From contig USBV01000006.1 of NCBI GenBank assembly GCA_900553055.1, positions 1 to 22,951 of the forward strand: 22,951 bases of DNA, in the 5' to 3' direction. Source of the stretch: an uncultured Phascolarctobacterium sp. GTDB lineage: Bacteria; Bacillota; Negativicutes; Acidaminococcales; Acidaminococcaceae. Shown piece by piece: positions 7,520 to 13,699 of this stretch; position 1 is the first letter of the stretch; every line of letters begins with the position of its first letter. The position numbers and the translations under genes were made by a program. Under the pieces are notes generated by a model. It was not told the DNA's origin. It searched no databases and worked only from the letters and a program-made list of their open reading frames with translations.

Positions 7520-8125
7520 CTATTCGTTACTATTCACTCTAACCTTACTATGACGAATAACCTTATCGCCCAGCTTGTAGCCCTTTTCGAAGACCATATC
7601 AATGATTTCGTCCTCTAATTCGGGGTTATGCCCACGCATTACAGCCTCATGCAGCTGTGGGTCAAATTTTTGGTCCTGCGCCGGAATCTCTTCCACCTTC
7701 AGCTCGCTAAAGGCAGCTTCAAATTGACGGCGAATCATTTGCATGCCGGTGATAACGCCCTCCATATCGGTGGCCTTGGCAGCGCTTGCTTCCGCGCGCT
7801 CAAAATTATCCAGCACCTTTAAGAATTTGCCAACTACACCAGCGGTAACGAAGGTAGAAAGCTGCTCCTTTTCGCTAGCGGTGCGGCGGCGAAAGTTTTC
7901 AAAATCAGCCTGCAAACGCAGCAGACGATTGGTTAATTCTTCAATCTTCACATCCTTGGGATCGGGCTCCGCCTCCTTAGCGGCCTCCTCCTTGGCTTCT
8001 TCCTTAGCTTCAGCCTTTTCTTCGGGCTGAGCTTCCTCAGCGGTGGCTTGCTGCTTTACGTCAGCGTTTTCGGCAGCTTGCGCTTCCTCCTGCGCCATGG
8101 TGTCTTTTACATCATTCTCTTGCAA
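7520..8125 (-). CDS. grpE: Nucleotide exchange factor GrpE
   Basis: Releases ADP from DnaK so that it can rebind ATP and let go of its client. The 201-residue product has a low-complexity Ala/Glu-rich acidic N-terminus (about 1-55). A long helix/coiled coil (about 60-115) contains LLRLQADFENFRRR. The C-terminal beta domain ends VFEKGYKLGDKVIRHSKVRV, the family signature. The start is decided by the ribosome binding site: AAAGGAGG lies 7-8 bases before a TTG at 8125. The first in-frame ATG, nine codons later, has no Shine-Dalgarno. The gene begins 20 bases after hrcA and is separated from dnaK by repeat A3 plus about 50 AT-rich bases. Confidence 0.97.
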   Translation of the reverse strand: MQENDVKDTMAQEEAQAAENADVKQQATAEEAQPEEKAEAKEEAKEEAAKEAEPDPKDVKIEELTNRLLRLQADFENFRRRTASEKEQLSTFVTAGVVGKFLKVLDNFERAEASAAKATDMEGVITGMQMIRRQFEAAFSELKVEEIPAQDQKFDPQLHEAVMRGHNPELEDEIIDMVFEKGYKLGDKVIRHSKVRVNSNE

Positions 8126-8145
8126 AGCACTTCCTCCTTTTACAA

Positions 8146-9177
8146 CTATTTGTTATTTTCATGCTCAAACATGGTTTTCAAATATTTATGTAGGTAGTCC
8201 ATCACGGAAATTACCTTGCCATATTCCATGCGTGTCGGCCCTAAAACTGCCATGGTACCCACAATCTTGCCGTTGAGGCGATAGGTTGCCTGCACCATAC
8301 TGCAATCCTGAATGCCGGTGAATTTATTCTCACTGCCAATGGTAATTTTGAGGCCGCTGTCCTCGCCGGACTTCAGCAGGTCGCGCACCACGCGCTCCTC
8401 CTCCAAAATACCCAGCAGGTTGCGAACTCTGTCCACATCGCGGAATTCCGGCTGATTTAAGAGCTGCTTCGTGCCGCCCAGGAACACCTTTTGCTCCATG
8501 TGCTTATTGCGCAAACGGCGAATGGACTGTACCAAAGAGGTGAAGAGCAGCTTGTCTTCGGCGATATTGCTGTGCACTATTTGCAAAAGCTCCTCGCTAA
8601 TCTCGGAAAGCTCCCTGCCCTCTAAGAGGCGGCTCACCTTGCCAGCAAGATAATCCAACTCCTCAGGCCGCATGCCCAAGGGAATTTCCACAACGCAGTT
8701 ATCCACATTACCATCATCAGTAATGATGCACAGGATGGCATGATGCTCATCCAGAGGCAAGAACTTCATATAACGGAACCGGGCTCCTGCATCCCGATTG
8801 GCCAAAACCATGGAAACGTTTTGCGTCATCCGGGAAAGAATCTTAGCTGTGGATTGGAAGATTTCGTCCAGACTTCTGCGTCTTTCGTTAAACCAGCTAT
8901 TGATGAGCGCTCTCTCGTTATCTGTTAAAGAGCCGGGCTCAATCAAAGAATCCACATACAGCCGATAGGCTTGAGCCGAGGGTACACGTCCTGCCGAGGT
9001 GTGGGGTTGCTCCAAATATCCCAAAAGCTCCAAATCACTCATCTCGTTGCGGATGGTGGCAGGGCTAAGGCCCAAATCATATTTGCGAGCAATGGTGCGG
9101 GAGCCAACCGGCTCAGCAGTCGAAATATAATCCTCAATTATGAGCTGGAGAATTTTTTTCTTTCTATCGTTTAACAT
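8146..9177 (-). CDS. hrcA: Heat-inducible transcription repressor HrcA
   Basis: Binds the CIRCE operator and shuts down the chaperone operon until GroEL is titrated by unfolded proteins. The 343-residue product has an N-terminal winged helix. It contains KILQLIIEDYISTAEPVGS at about 8-26 and LGLSPATIRNEMSDLELLGYL near 35-55, the recognition region, then HTSAGRVPS. A GAF-like dimer domain and C-terminal region follow, ending near YLHKYLKTM. The ATG is preceded by GAGGTGGG. It is first in the operon, directly below a sigma-A-type promoter and a canonical CIRCE, so it autoregulates. Confidence 0.98.
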   Translation of the reverse strand: MLNDRKKKILQLIIEDYISTAEPVGSRTIARKYDLGLSPATIRNEMSDLELLGYLEQPHTSAGRVPSAQAYRLYVDSLIEPGSLTDNERALINSWFNERRRSLDEIFQSTAKILSRMTQNVSMVLANRDAGARFRYMKFLPLDEHHAILCIITDDGNVDNCVVEIPLGMRPEELDYLAGKVSRLLEGRELSEISEELLQIVHSNIAEDKLLFTSLVQSIRRLRNKHMEQKVFLGGTKQLLNQPEFRDVDRVRNLLGILEEERVVRDLLKSGEDSGLKITIGSENKFTGIQDCSMVQATYRLNGKIVGTMAVLGPTRMEYGKVISVMDYLHKYLKTMFEHENNK

Positions 9178-9197
9178 ATTCCCACCTCATTTAGTTG

Positions 9198-9224
9198 TTA
9201 GCACTCATATCATTGGAGTGCTAA
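9198..9224. promoter_or_regulatory. CIRCE operator (HrcA binding site)
   Basis: Exact match to the consensus TTAGCACTC, nine bases, GAGTGCTAA (arms 9198-9206 and 9216-9224). It lies between the promoter and hrcA start codon in the 5' untranslated region, the standard place for HrcA autoregulation. Confidence 0.97.
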
Positions 9225-9236
9225 CATCTTGCTATA

Positions 9237-9265
9237 AGAATAGCACTCCCCCACTGTATTGTCAA
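9237..9265 (-). promoter_or_regulatory. Promoter of the hrcA-grpE-dnaK-dnaJ operon
   Basis: On the minus strand a perfect TTGACA (9260-9265) and TATTCT (9237-9242) are 17 bases apart. The CIRCE starts 12 bases further downstream. An extra half-site GAGTGCTA lies in the spacer, touching the -10. Confidence 0.85.
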
Positions 9266-9276
9266 CAGCTTTTAGC

Positions 9277-9323
9277 AAAAAAAATACTTCGTCACAAAGA
9301 TTTCAAATCTCGTGACGAAGTAT
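9277..9323 (-). terminator. Rho-independent terminator of the peptidase-carrier unit
   Basis: Minus-strand arms ATACTTCGTCAC and GTGACGAAGTAT are perfect over 12 bp (9312-9323, 9284-9295), and an inner AGATTT/AAATCT pairing extends the stem. A run of eight T residues follows. It lies just upstream of the hrcA promoter and insulates the two units. Confidence 0.92.
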
Positions 9324-9354
9324 GCTTGTTTTAAAGTAGGCTTAATTATACTTA

Positions 9355-10761
9355 TTATACCGGACCCAGCTTAATCGCAGTTGCATAGGTCAGGAAGCAG
9401 AAGGCTACAATCCACCACATGCCAATCAACGGCAGCACAAAGCGGGCCCATTTTTTATAAGGCACACCGGCCATAGCAAGGTAGGACATGGTCGCACCGC
9501 TGGCAGGAGTGATGCAGTTGGTGAAGGCATCGCCAAAGGTGAAGGCGAAGACAGCCGTCTGACGAGTGAGGCCCACCAAATCGGCCAAGGGAGCCATAAT
9601 CGGCATAGAAATCGCAGCCTGACCGGAGCTGGAGGGCACCAGCAGGTTGAAGCAGTCTTGGATGATGAACATACCGAAGGCGATAATGGAGGACGGGAAA
9701 ATGTCCAGCATGCCAGCCAAATAGTGGATAATGGTATCCATAACCTTAGCGTTATCCAGCAAAATAGTGGCAGCCTTACACATAGCTACGGCCAAGCAGG
9801 GCAGCATCATGCCCTTGCAGCCTTCCATAAAGGCGTCGCAAATATCATTGGGCTTGAGGCCGCAGATGATGCCGGAGAGGATGCCCATAATGATGAAAAG
9901 TGCGGAAATTTCATTCATATAGAAATCATATTTCAGCACGCCGAAAATAATGCCTACGAAGTTCAGTCCCAGGAGCGCTAAGCAAATTGCTTGACGGGTG
10001 GTGAGCTCAGGATTTTCTTCCAAATTGATGGTATTGGCCTTAGCGCGGTCGATTTCATAAACAGGGCTGCTTTCAGGATTCTTCTTGACCTTATAAGCAT
10101 GGTACATAACATAGGCAATGTTCAAGGCCAACAGCACGAAGAAGATGCCCACGCGATAAGGCAGCGCAGAGAAAATGGGTACGCCGGCAATGCCCTGTGC
10201 TACACCAACGGAGAAGGGCTGGGTGCAGCCTGCGCCATAGCCCGCTGCCACGGAGCAAAACAGCATGCCAAGAGCGGTGATGGAGTCAAAGCCAAGCGCC
10301 AGCGCCACACTTACAACCAACGGTGTAAAGGCTAAGTATTCCTCGTTGCAGCCTGCCAAGGTAGAAAAGGTTGCCAAGGTAGTCATCAGCACAGGAATCA
10401 GCAAAATGCTGTGATTGCGCATCTTTTTTACCAGAGTGCTCAGGCCTGCGATAATAGCACCGGTTTTGGCCAAAATATTCAAGGAGCCGCCCACCATGAA
10501 GAGGAAGGCAATAATGCTGATACCGCCCTTAAAGCCTTTGTTAACAACGGTAAAGAAATCCATAAAGCCAGTGGGCTTTTGCGCTACATAATGGAAGGTA
10601 GCAGGGTCGACAACCATTTTACCGGTGTGCACATCCTTCACGCGGTCGTAAACGCCGGCCGGAATCACATAGCTAGCCAAAGCGCACAACACAATAACAC
10701 ACACCAAAATCAGCACGGGGCTGGGGGCCTTAAAGGCCTTCACATCATCTTTTTTATTCAT
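9355..10761 (-). CDS. YfcC-type (DcuC superfamily) membrane carrier
   Basis: An integral membrane transporter of about 468 residues with roughly a dozen hydrophobic segments. The first is at about 15-35. The family features seen are the N-terminal ASYVIPAGVYDR, the loop with GGSLNILAKTGAI near 90, NEEYLAFTPLVV near 155, and the C-terminal LVPSSSGQAAISMPIMAPL and GDAFTNCITPASGATM. These match the YfcC/C4-dicarboxylate anaerobic carrier (PF03606) group. YfcC members are of mostly unknown substrate. It follows the M20 peptidase gene by 18 bases, so uptake of a peptide or N-acyl amino acid that the peptidase splits is a fair inference, by analogy with abgABT-like pairs. I chose ATG at 10761, 9 bases after AAGGAG. 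A TTG one codon upstream is also possible. Confidence 0.86.
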   Translation of the reverse strand: MNKKDDVKAFKAPSPVLILVCVIVLCALASYVIPAGVYDRVKDVHTGKMVVDPATFHYVAQKPTGFMDFFTVVNKGFKGGISIIAFLFMVGGSLNILAKTGAIIAGLSTLVKKMRNHSILLIPVLMTTLATFSTLAGCNEEYLAFTPLVVSVALALGFDSITALGMLFCSVAAGYGAGCTQPFSVGVAQGIAGVPIFSALPYRVGIFFVLLALNIAYVMYHAYKVKKNPESSPVYEIDRAKANTINLEENPELTTRQAICLALLGLNFVGIIFGVLKYDFYMNEISALFIIMGILSGIICGLKPNDICDAFMEGCKGMMLPCLAVAMCKAATILLDNAKVMDTIIHYLAGMLDIFPSSIIAFGMFIIQDCFNLLVPSSSGQAAISMPIMAPLADLVGLTRQTAVFAFTFGDAFTNCITPASGATMSYLAMAGVPYKKWARFVLPLIGMWWIVAFCFLTYATAIKLGPV

Positions 10762-10779
10762 CAAACATCTCTCCTTAAA

Positions 10780-11964
10780 TCATTTTGCAAAATTGGCTAC
10801 ATAATCTTCGATTTCCATAATGCAGGCCATGGCGATAATCCAGCGGCGGAAGAAGCTTTCCACGCTCGCATATTCCTCCTTGGTATGCGCACCAGCGCCC
10901 TGACCGCCCATGGAGCAAATCGTGGGCACGCCCACACTCGCAAAATAGGCTGCGTCCGACATACCGCCCACATAAATAGGCTCGGAGGCCGGATAGCCAT
11001 ATTTTGTTGCTACGCTATTGATATAATCAAGCAGGCAATGATTAGCCTCGCTCTCCTCAAAGGAAGGCATGGGATTAACAAATTCAACCTCGGTGGTAGT
11101 GCCTTCAATATAAGTCTTGGCGCAAACCTCACTAATTTTTTGCTTGATATATTCCATATGCTCCAGCTTTTTATAGCGCACGTCCAGCTCTGTATAGCAT
11201 TTATCCGGCACAGCATTGGAAACCATACCGCCCTTGATAACGTCCACGCTTACGGTCAAGCCCTCGTCATAAATGGTCAAAGCCTGCAGCAGGGGCAGCT
11301 TATGACTCATTTCGATGATAGCATTGCGTCCCTTTAAATAGTCATTGCCCGCATGCGCAGCTACGCCGTGCACAGTGATGTGGCAATCCATGCCGCCCTT
11401 ACGGCCCACGGTGAGGCAGTTATCCATGCGCCCGCTTTCCATATTAAAGCAGCACAGCGCACCCCTACCCTGCTCCATCAACAGCTCATCGCTAATGCCG
11501 GGGCCATGGCTATTTTCCTCGTCGCCCACAATGAGCACCTTAACCGGGCGCTCAGTGTAGCAAAAATGCTTTAACGCCACCATAATGTAGAAGATTTGGG
11601 CAATACCATTTTTCATATCCACTACGCCAGGTCCATGAGCGAAGCCATCCTTAATATAGAAGGGATCCTGCGGATAGGAGCCGGATGGAAAAACGGTGTC
11701 ACAATGGCCTGCCAATAAAATCGGCGCCTTGTCCACATCCTTATTCAGCTCGGCCACCAGCATATTGGCACTGCCCTTGGTATCCAGCAAATGGCAGTCA
11801 ATGCCCTCAGCCTCAAAATGCTTTTTCAAAAAGTCGATTACACGATTAACCTTGTCCACCTCATAGGAGCCCGCCTGCATATTAACAAGGCTCTCCCAAA
11901 AAAGCAGCATCTCGTGCTTATTTTTTTCCACAAATTCTCGCAGCTCAGCGATTGGTGCAATCAT
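10780..11964 (-). CDS. M20-family metallopeptidase (ArgE/DapE/CPG2-like)
   Basis: A predicted two-zinc cytoplasmic hydrolase of 394 residues. Catalytic-domain motifs seen are AGHCDTVF with His87 and catalytic Asp89, the bridging ligand Asp116 in GPGVVDMKNG, the general base Glu149 with ligand Glu150 in GDEENS, Glu176 in NMESGR, and the C-terminal ligand His360 in GAGAHTKEEY. A lid/dimerisation domain inserts at about 185-295 and carries HGVAAHAGN. The arrangement is closest to glutamate carboxypeptidase (CPG2)-like M20A enzymes. ArgE is unlikely because the window has ArgJ, which makes ArgE unnecessary. An AGAGGT ribosome binding site precedes the ATG. It heads a unit with the YfcC-type carrier. 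I saw no strong promoter; a TTGCGT/TAGAAT pair near 11990-12020 has a short 15-base spacer. Confidence 0.88.
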   Translation of the reverse strand: MIAPIAELREFVEKNKHEMLLFWESLVNMQAGSYEVDKVNRVIDFLKKHFEAEGIDCHLLDTKGSANMLVAELNKDVDKAPILLAGHCDTVFPSGSYPQDPFYIKDGFAHGPGVVDMKNGIAQIFYIMVALKHFCYTERPVKVLIVGDEENSHGPGISDELLMEQGRGALCCFNMESGRMDNCLTVGRKGGMDCHITVHGVAAHAGNDYLKGRNAIIEMSHKLPLLQALTIYDEGLTVSVDVIKGGMVSNAVPDKCYTELDVRYKKLEHMEYIKQKISEVCAKTYIEGTTTEVEFVNPMPSFEESEANHCLLDYINSVATKYGYPASEPIYVGGMSDAAYFASVGVPTICSMGGQGAGAHTKEEYASVESFFRRWIIAMACIMEIEDYVANFAK

Positions 11965-11975
11965 TATTATACCTC

Positions 11976-12057
11976 TTTACTAAACATATTCTAAGCTTTA
12001 TTATTTTAACGCAATAAAGCAAACACATAGAAAATACCTTTAACATTTTACTAAACA
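11976..12057. repeat. 11-bp direct repeat pair flanking the M20 peptidase promoter region
   Basis: TTTACTAAACA occurs at 11976-11986, touching the ribosome binding site of the peptidase gene, and again at 12047-12057. The copies are 71 bases apart. They bracket the only place a promoter for the unit could lie, which suggests paired operator sites; this is an inference. An inverted repeat TGCCTAG/CTAGGCA (12059-12065, 12087-12093) lies just beyond. Confidence 0.4.
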
Positions 12058-12095
12058 CTGCCTAGCTTGTCAATGAAGTTTGTGCCCTAGGCAAC

Positions 12096-12133
12096 AAAAA
12101 AGCTTCCCCTTACGCAATGCAAGTGGAAGCCTT
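12096..12133 (-). terminator. Rho-independent terminator of hemW
   Basis: Minus-strand arms AAGGCTTCC(A)CTTGC and GC(G)TAAG(G)GGAAGCTT form an interrupted stem. Six T residues follow, starting about 15 bases past the hemW stop. Confidence 0.82.
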
Positions 12134-12147
12134 AAAGTCAATATGCT

Positions 12148-13344
12148 CTATTCATTAATAAAAATGGCGAAAATTTGATTGCCCAGCTCCATGCCCTTTT
12201 CCTTGAGGCAAAGACGTTGCGCCTGCGCATCGTAGTGAACTAAGCCTTGTCTAAGATAGGGCTCCAGCTGCAGGCCATAACGCTGCCACACATCAACGCC
12301 AAAGCGTGCTCTTGCTTCAGCCAAATCAGCACCAGCGGCACGCCGCAGCCCCATGAACATAAACTCCTCCAGCTGCTGCTGAATCGTTAAGCTTTCGCTT
12401 GTATAAAGCTCGCTAGTACGCCAATTGGCAGACGTTAAAGCCTGTGCAGCGGCAATATATTCTGGGACAGTGCTAGCAGCGGTGCGGCGTAATGCCTTTT
12501 CCATACCGCAGGCCGCAGCACCAAAAGCAATATAGGGGTGGTACTGCCAATAGACAGTGTTATGTCTGGAGTATTGTCCATTTTTAGCGTAATTAGAAAT
12601 TTCGTAGCGCTCAAAGCCTGCTTCTGCAAGTAATCGCTGGACTAGCTCGTACATATCCGCAGCAATGTCCTCGTCTGGCAGCACCATTTGGTCGTAGTTT
12701 ACCAAACGTTCTAGTGGTGTACCCTCCTCTACAATGAGACCGTACACGGACATATGCTCAATGCCAGTTTTAGTGAGCCTGCAAATAGTATCCTTTAAGC
12801 TAGCTAAACTCTGCCCCGGCAAGCCGTAGATAAGGTCGCAGCTAATACGCGCAAAGCCAGCGGCTCGGGCCATATCTATAGCTTCCAAAGCTTCTTGAGC
12901 ACTGTGAATGCGCCCTATGGTACGCAATTCTTCATCCTGCAAGGACTGTACACCGAAGCTAATGCGATCAAAGCCTGCTTCACGCAATCGTTTGAGCTTA
13001 TTCACATCAGCTGTGCCCGGATTCACCTCAATGGTCGCCTCAGCTGGATTTTGCCAGAAGCCGCAGACCTCCAGGGTGCTCACAATACGCTCTAGGCAAT
13101 CTGTAGGCAACACGCTAGGTGTGCCACCGCCAAAATATATTGTTGCACCGAAAGCTACATCAGTCGCTTCCTCAGCTCGCACTTCTATCTCATGGCACAG
13201 TGCGTCCGTATAGGTGCGCACTTCCCTCTCGCCAAAGCAAGCATAGGAAGCAAAATCACAGTACAAACACTTCTGCTTACAAAAGGGTATGTGTACGTAT
13301 ATGGCTTGATATTGGCGCCAAGCCTTCCTTTCAGTCAACTCCAA
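12148..13344 (-). CDS. hemW: Radical SAM heme chaperone HemW
   Basis: A HemN-like protein that in characterised relatives binds heme and inserts it into respiratory proteins. It was formerly annotated as oxygen-independent coproporphyrinogen oxidase. The 398-residue product has VHIPFCKQKCLYCDF with the CxxxCxxC iron-sulfur/SAM cysteines at 22, 26 and 29. It also has the SAM-contacting FGGGTPS at 71-77, EVNPGTAD near 105-112, and a C-terminal HemN_C-like winged region (MGLRRAAGADLAEAR). The residues after the CxxxCxxC motif read YCDFAS as in HemW. The start is uncertain. A TTG at 13344, or TTG at 13338, is the only option downstream of an in-frame stop and neither has a good Shine-Dalgarno. 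It is divergent from the toxin promoter on the other strand. Confidence 0.93.
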   Translation of the reverse strand: MELTERKAWRQYQAIYVHIPFCKQKCLYCDFASYACFGEREVRTYTDALCHEIEVRAEEATDVAFGATIYFGGGTPSVLPTDCLERIVSTLEVCGFWQNPAEATIEVNPGTADVNKLKRLREAGFDRISFGVQSLQDEELRTIGRIHSAQEALEAIDMARAAGFARISCDLIYGLPGQSLASLKDTICRLTKTGIEHMSVYGLIVEEGTPLERLVNYDQMVLPDEDIAADMYELVQRLLAEAGFERYEISNYAKNGQYSRHNTVYWQYHPYIAFGAAACGMEKALRRTAASTVPEYIAAAQALTSANWRTSELYTSESLTIQQQLEEFMFMGLRRAAGADLAEARARFGVDVWQRYGLQLEPYLRQGLVHYDAQAQRLCLKEKGMELGNQIFAIFINE

Positions 13345-13377
13345 AGGTATACCAACTTTCTTCTATTAGAACAAATG

Positions 13378-13406
13378 TTGCTAAATGTTTAGAAACATGC
13401 TATAAT
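13378..13406 (+). promoter_or_regulatory. Promoter of the holin-like toxin mRNA
   Basis: TTGCTA (13378-13383) and a perfect TATAAT (13401-13406) are exactly 17 bases apart, so the transcript should start near 13413. The spacer contains a perfect palindrome ATGTTT-AG-AAACAT (13385-13398) that could be a repressor site. Confidence 0.75.
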
Positions 13407-13438
13407 GTACTGGACAACCGTGTTGCAGGGTGGCGTTG

Positions 13439-13461
13439 CCTCCATTTCCTATGAATGGAGG
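13439..13461 (+). promoter_or_regulatory. Hairpin that hides the toxin Shine-Dalgarno
   Basis: CCTCCATT (13439-13446) and AATGGAGG (13454-13461) are exact complements around a 7-base loop. The right arm contains the GGAGG of the toxin ribosome binding site, so translation should be blocked while the stem is closed. Such sequestration is typical of type I toxin mRNAs. Confidence 0.7.
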
Positions 13462-13469
13462 TGATGTCT

Positions 13470-13559
13470 ATGAAAAACTACTCCTTTCAAGACCTTATGG
13501 CCTTTGGAATGTTTCTTTTAGCATTGCTGACGTTCATCAAATTGAACAATCAAAAGTAG
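13470..13559 (+). CDS. Small holin-like toxin peptide (29 residues), type I toxin-antitoxin
   Basis: A short peptide that I recognise as like the putative holin-like toxin group (Hol-Tox, PF16935). It has a polar start MKNYSFQDLM, one hydrophobic membrane span AFGMFLLALLTFI, and a short polar basic tail KLNNQK. Such peptides sit in the membrane and depolarise it when overproduced. The ATG is preceded by a strong GGAGGTGAT. The frame is backed by the locus layout: a strong promoter 64 bases upstream, a hairpin over the ribosome binding site, and a terminator 17 bases after the stop that is shared with a convergent antisense RNA gene. It is one of only two plus-strand genes here. Toxicity is inferred from family resemblance. 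Confidence 0.75.
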   Translation: MKNYSFQDLMAFGMFLLALLTFIKLNNQK

Positions 13560-13570
13560 CCATTACGTAG

Positions 13571-13661
13571 AAAAACCACCCCTACATACTTGCCGGTAGC
13601 TGGGGTGGCTTTCTAACTATTCCACACTAAGGCAACCCACCTTGTGGGCGGTTGTCTTTCT
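13571..13661 (-). ncRNA. Predicted antisense antitoxin RNA (about 90 nt)
   Basis: A minus-strand promoter with a perfect TATAAT (13668-13673) would start a transcript near 13661. A GC-rich stem followed by five T residues would end it near 13571. No coding frame fits. The RNA is convergent with the toxin mRNA and complementary to its last 40 or so bases. Its 5' part folds into a hairpin (CAACC-G-CCCAC with GTGGGTTG) resembling one in the toxin mRNA leader. It lies directly downstream of argH on the same strand, so arg operon read-through would also make it. Size and ends are estimates from promoter and terminator positions. Confidence 0.65.
13576..13608. terminator. Shared bidirectional terminator of the toxin and antitoxin genes
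   Basis: CCACCCC (13576-13582) pairs with GGGGTGG (13602-13608), and TAC/GTA pairing extends the stem inward. On the minus strand five T residues follow, a good terminator for the antisense RNA and probably the arg operon. On the plus strand the tail is CTTTCT, weaker. Confidence 0.8.
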
Positions 13662-13667
13662 ATTTCT

Positions 13668-13695
13668 ATTATAGCATATTATGTACTTTTTGCAA
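13668..13695 (-). promoter_or_regulatory. Promoter of the antisense antitoxin RNA
   Basis: On the minus strand TTGCAA (13690-13695) and TATAAT (13668-13673) are 16 bases apart. The -35 lies four bases past the argH stop codon. ATGCTATAAT is shared with the toxin promoter on the other strand. Confidence 0.7.
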
Positions 13696-13699
13696 GTCT

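Noticed and set aside
10780-11964. M20 peptidase as ArgE (acetylornithine deacetylase)
   Set aside because: It lies in a separate unit with a carrier gene, and the arg cluster has ArgJ; the lid and DEENS region look more like CPG2-type enzymes.
13451-13570. 39-residue frame overlapping the toxin gene in another frame, starting ATGAATGGAGG
   Set aside because: Its ATG lies in the Shine-Dalgarno hairpin of the toxin with no ribosome binding site of its own, and the peptide lacks a membrane span.
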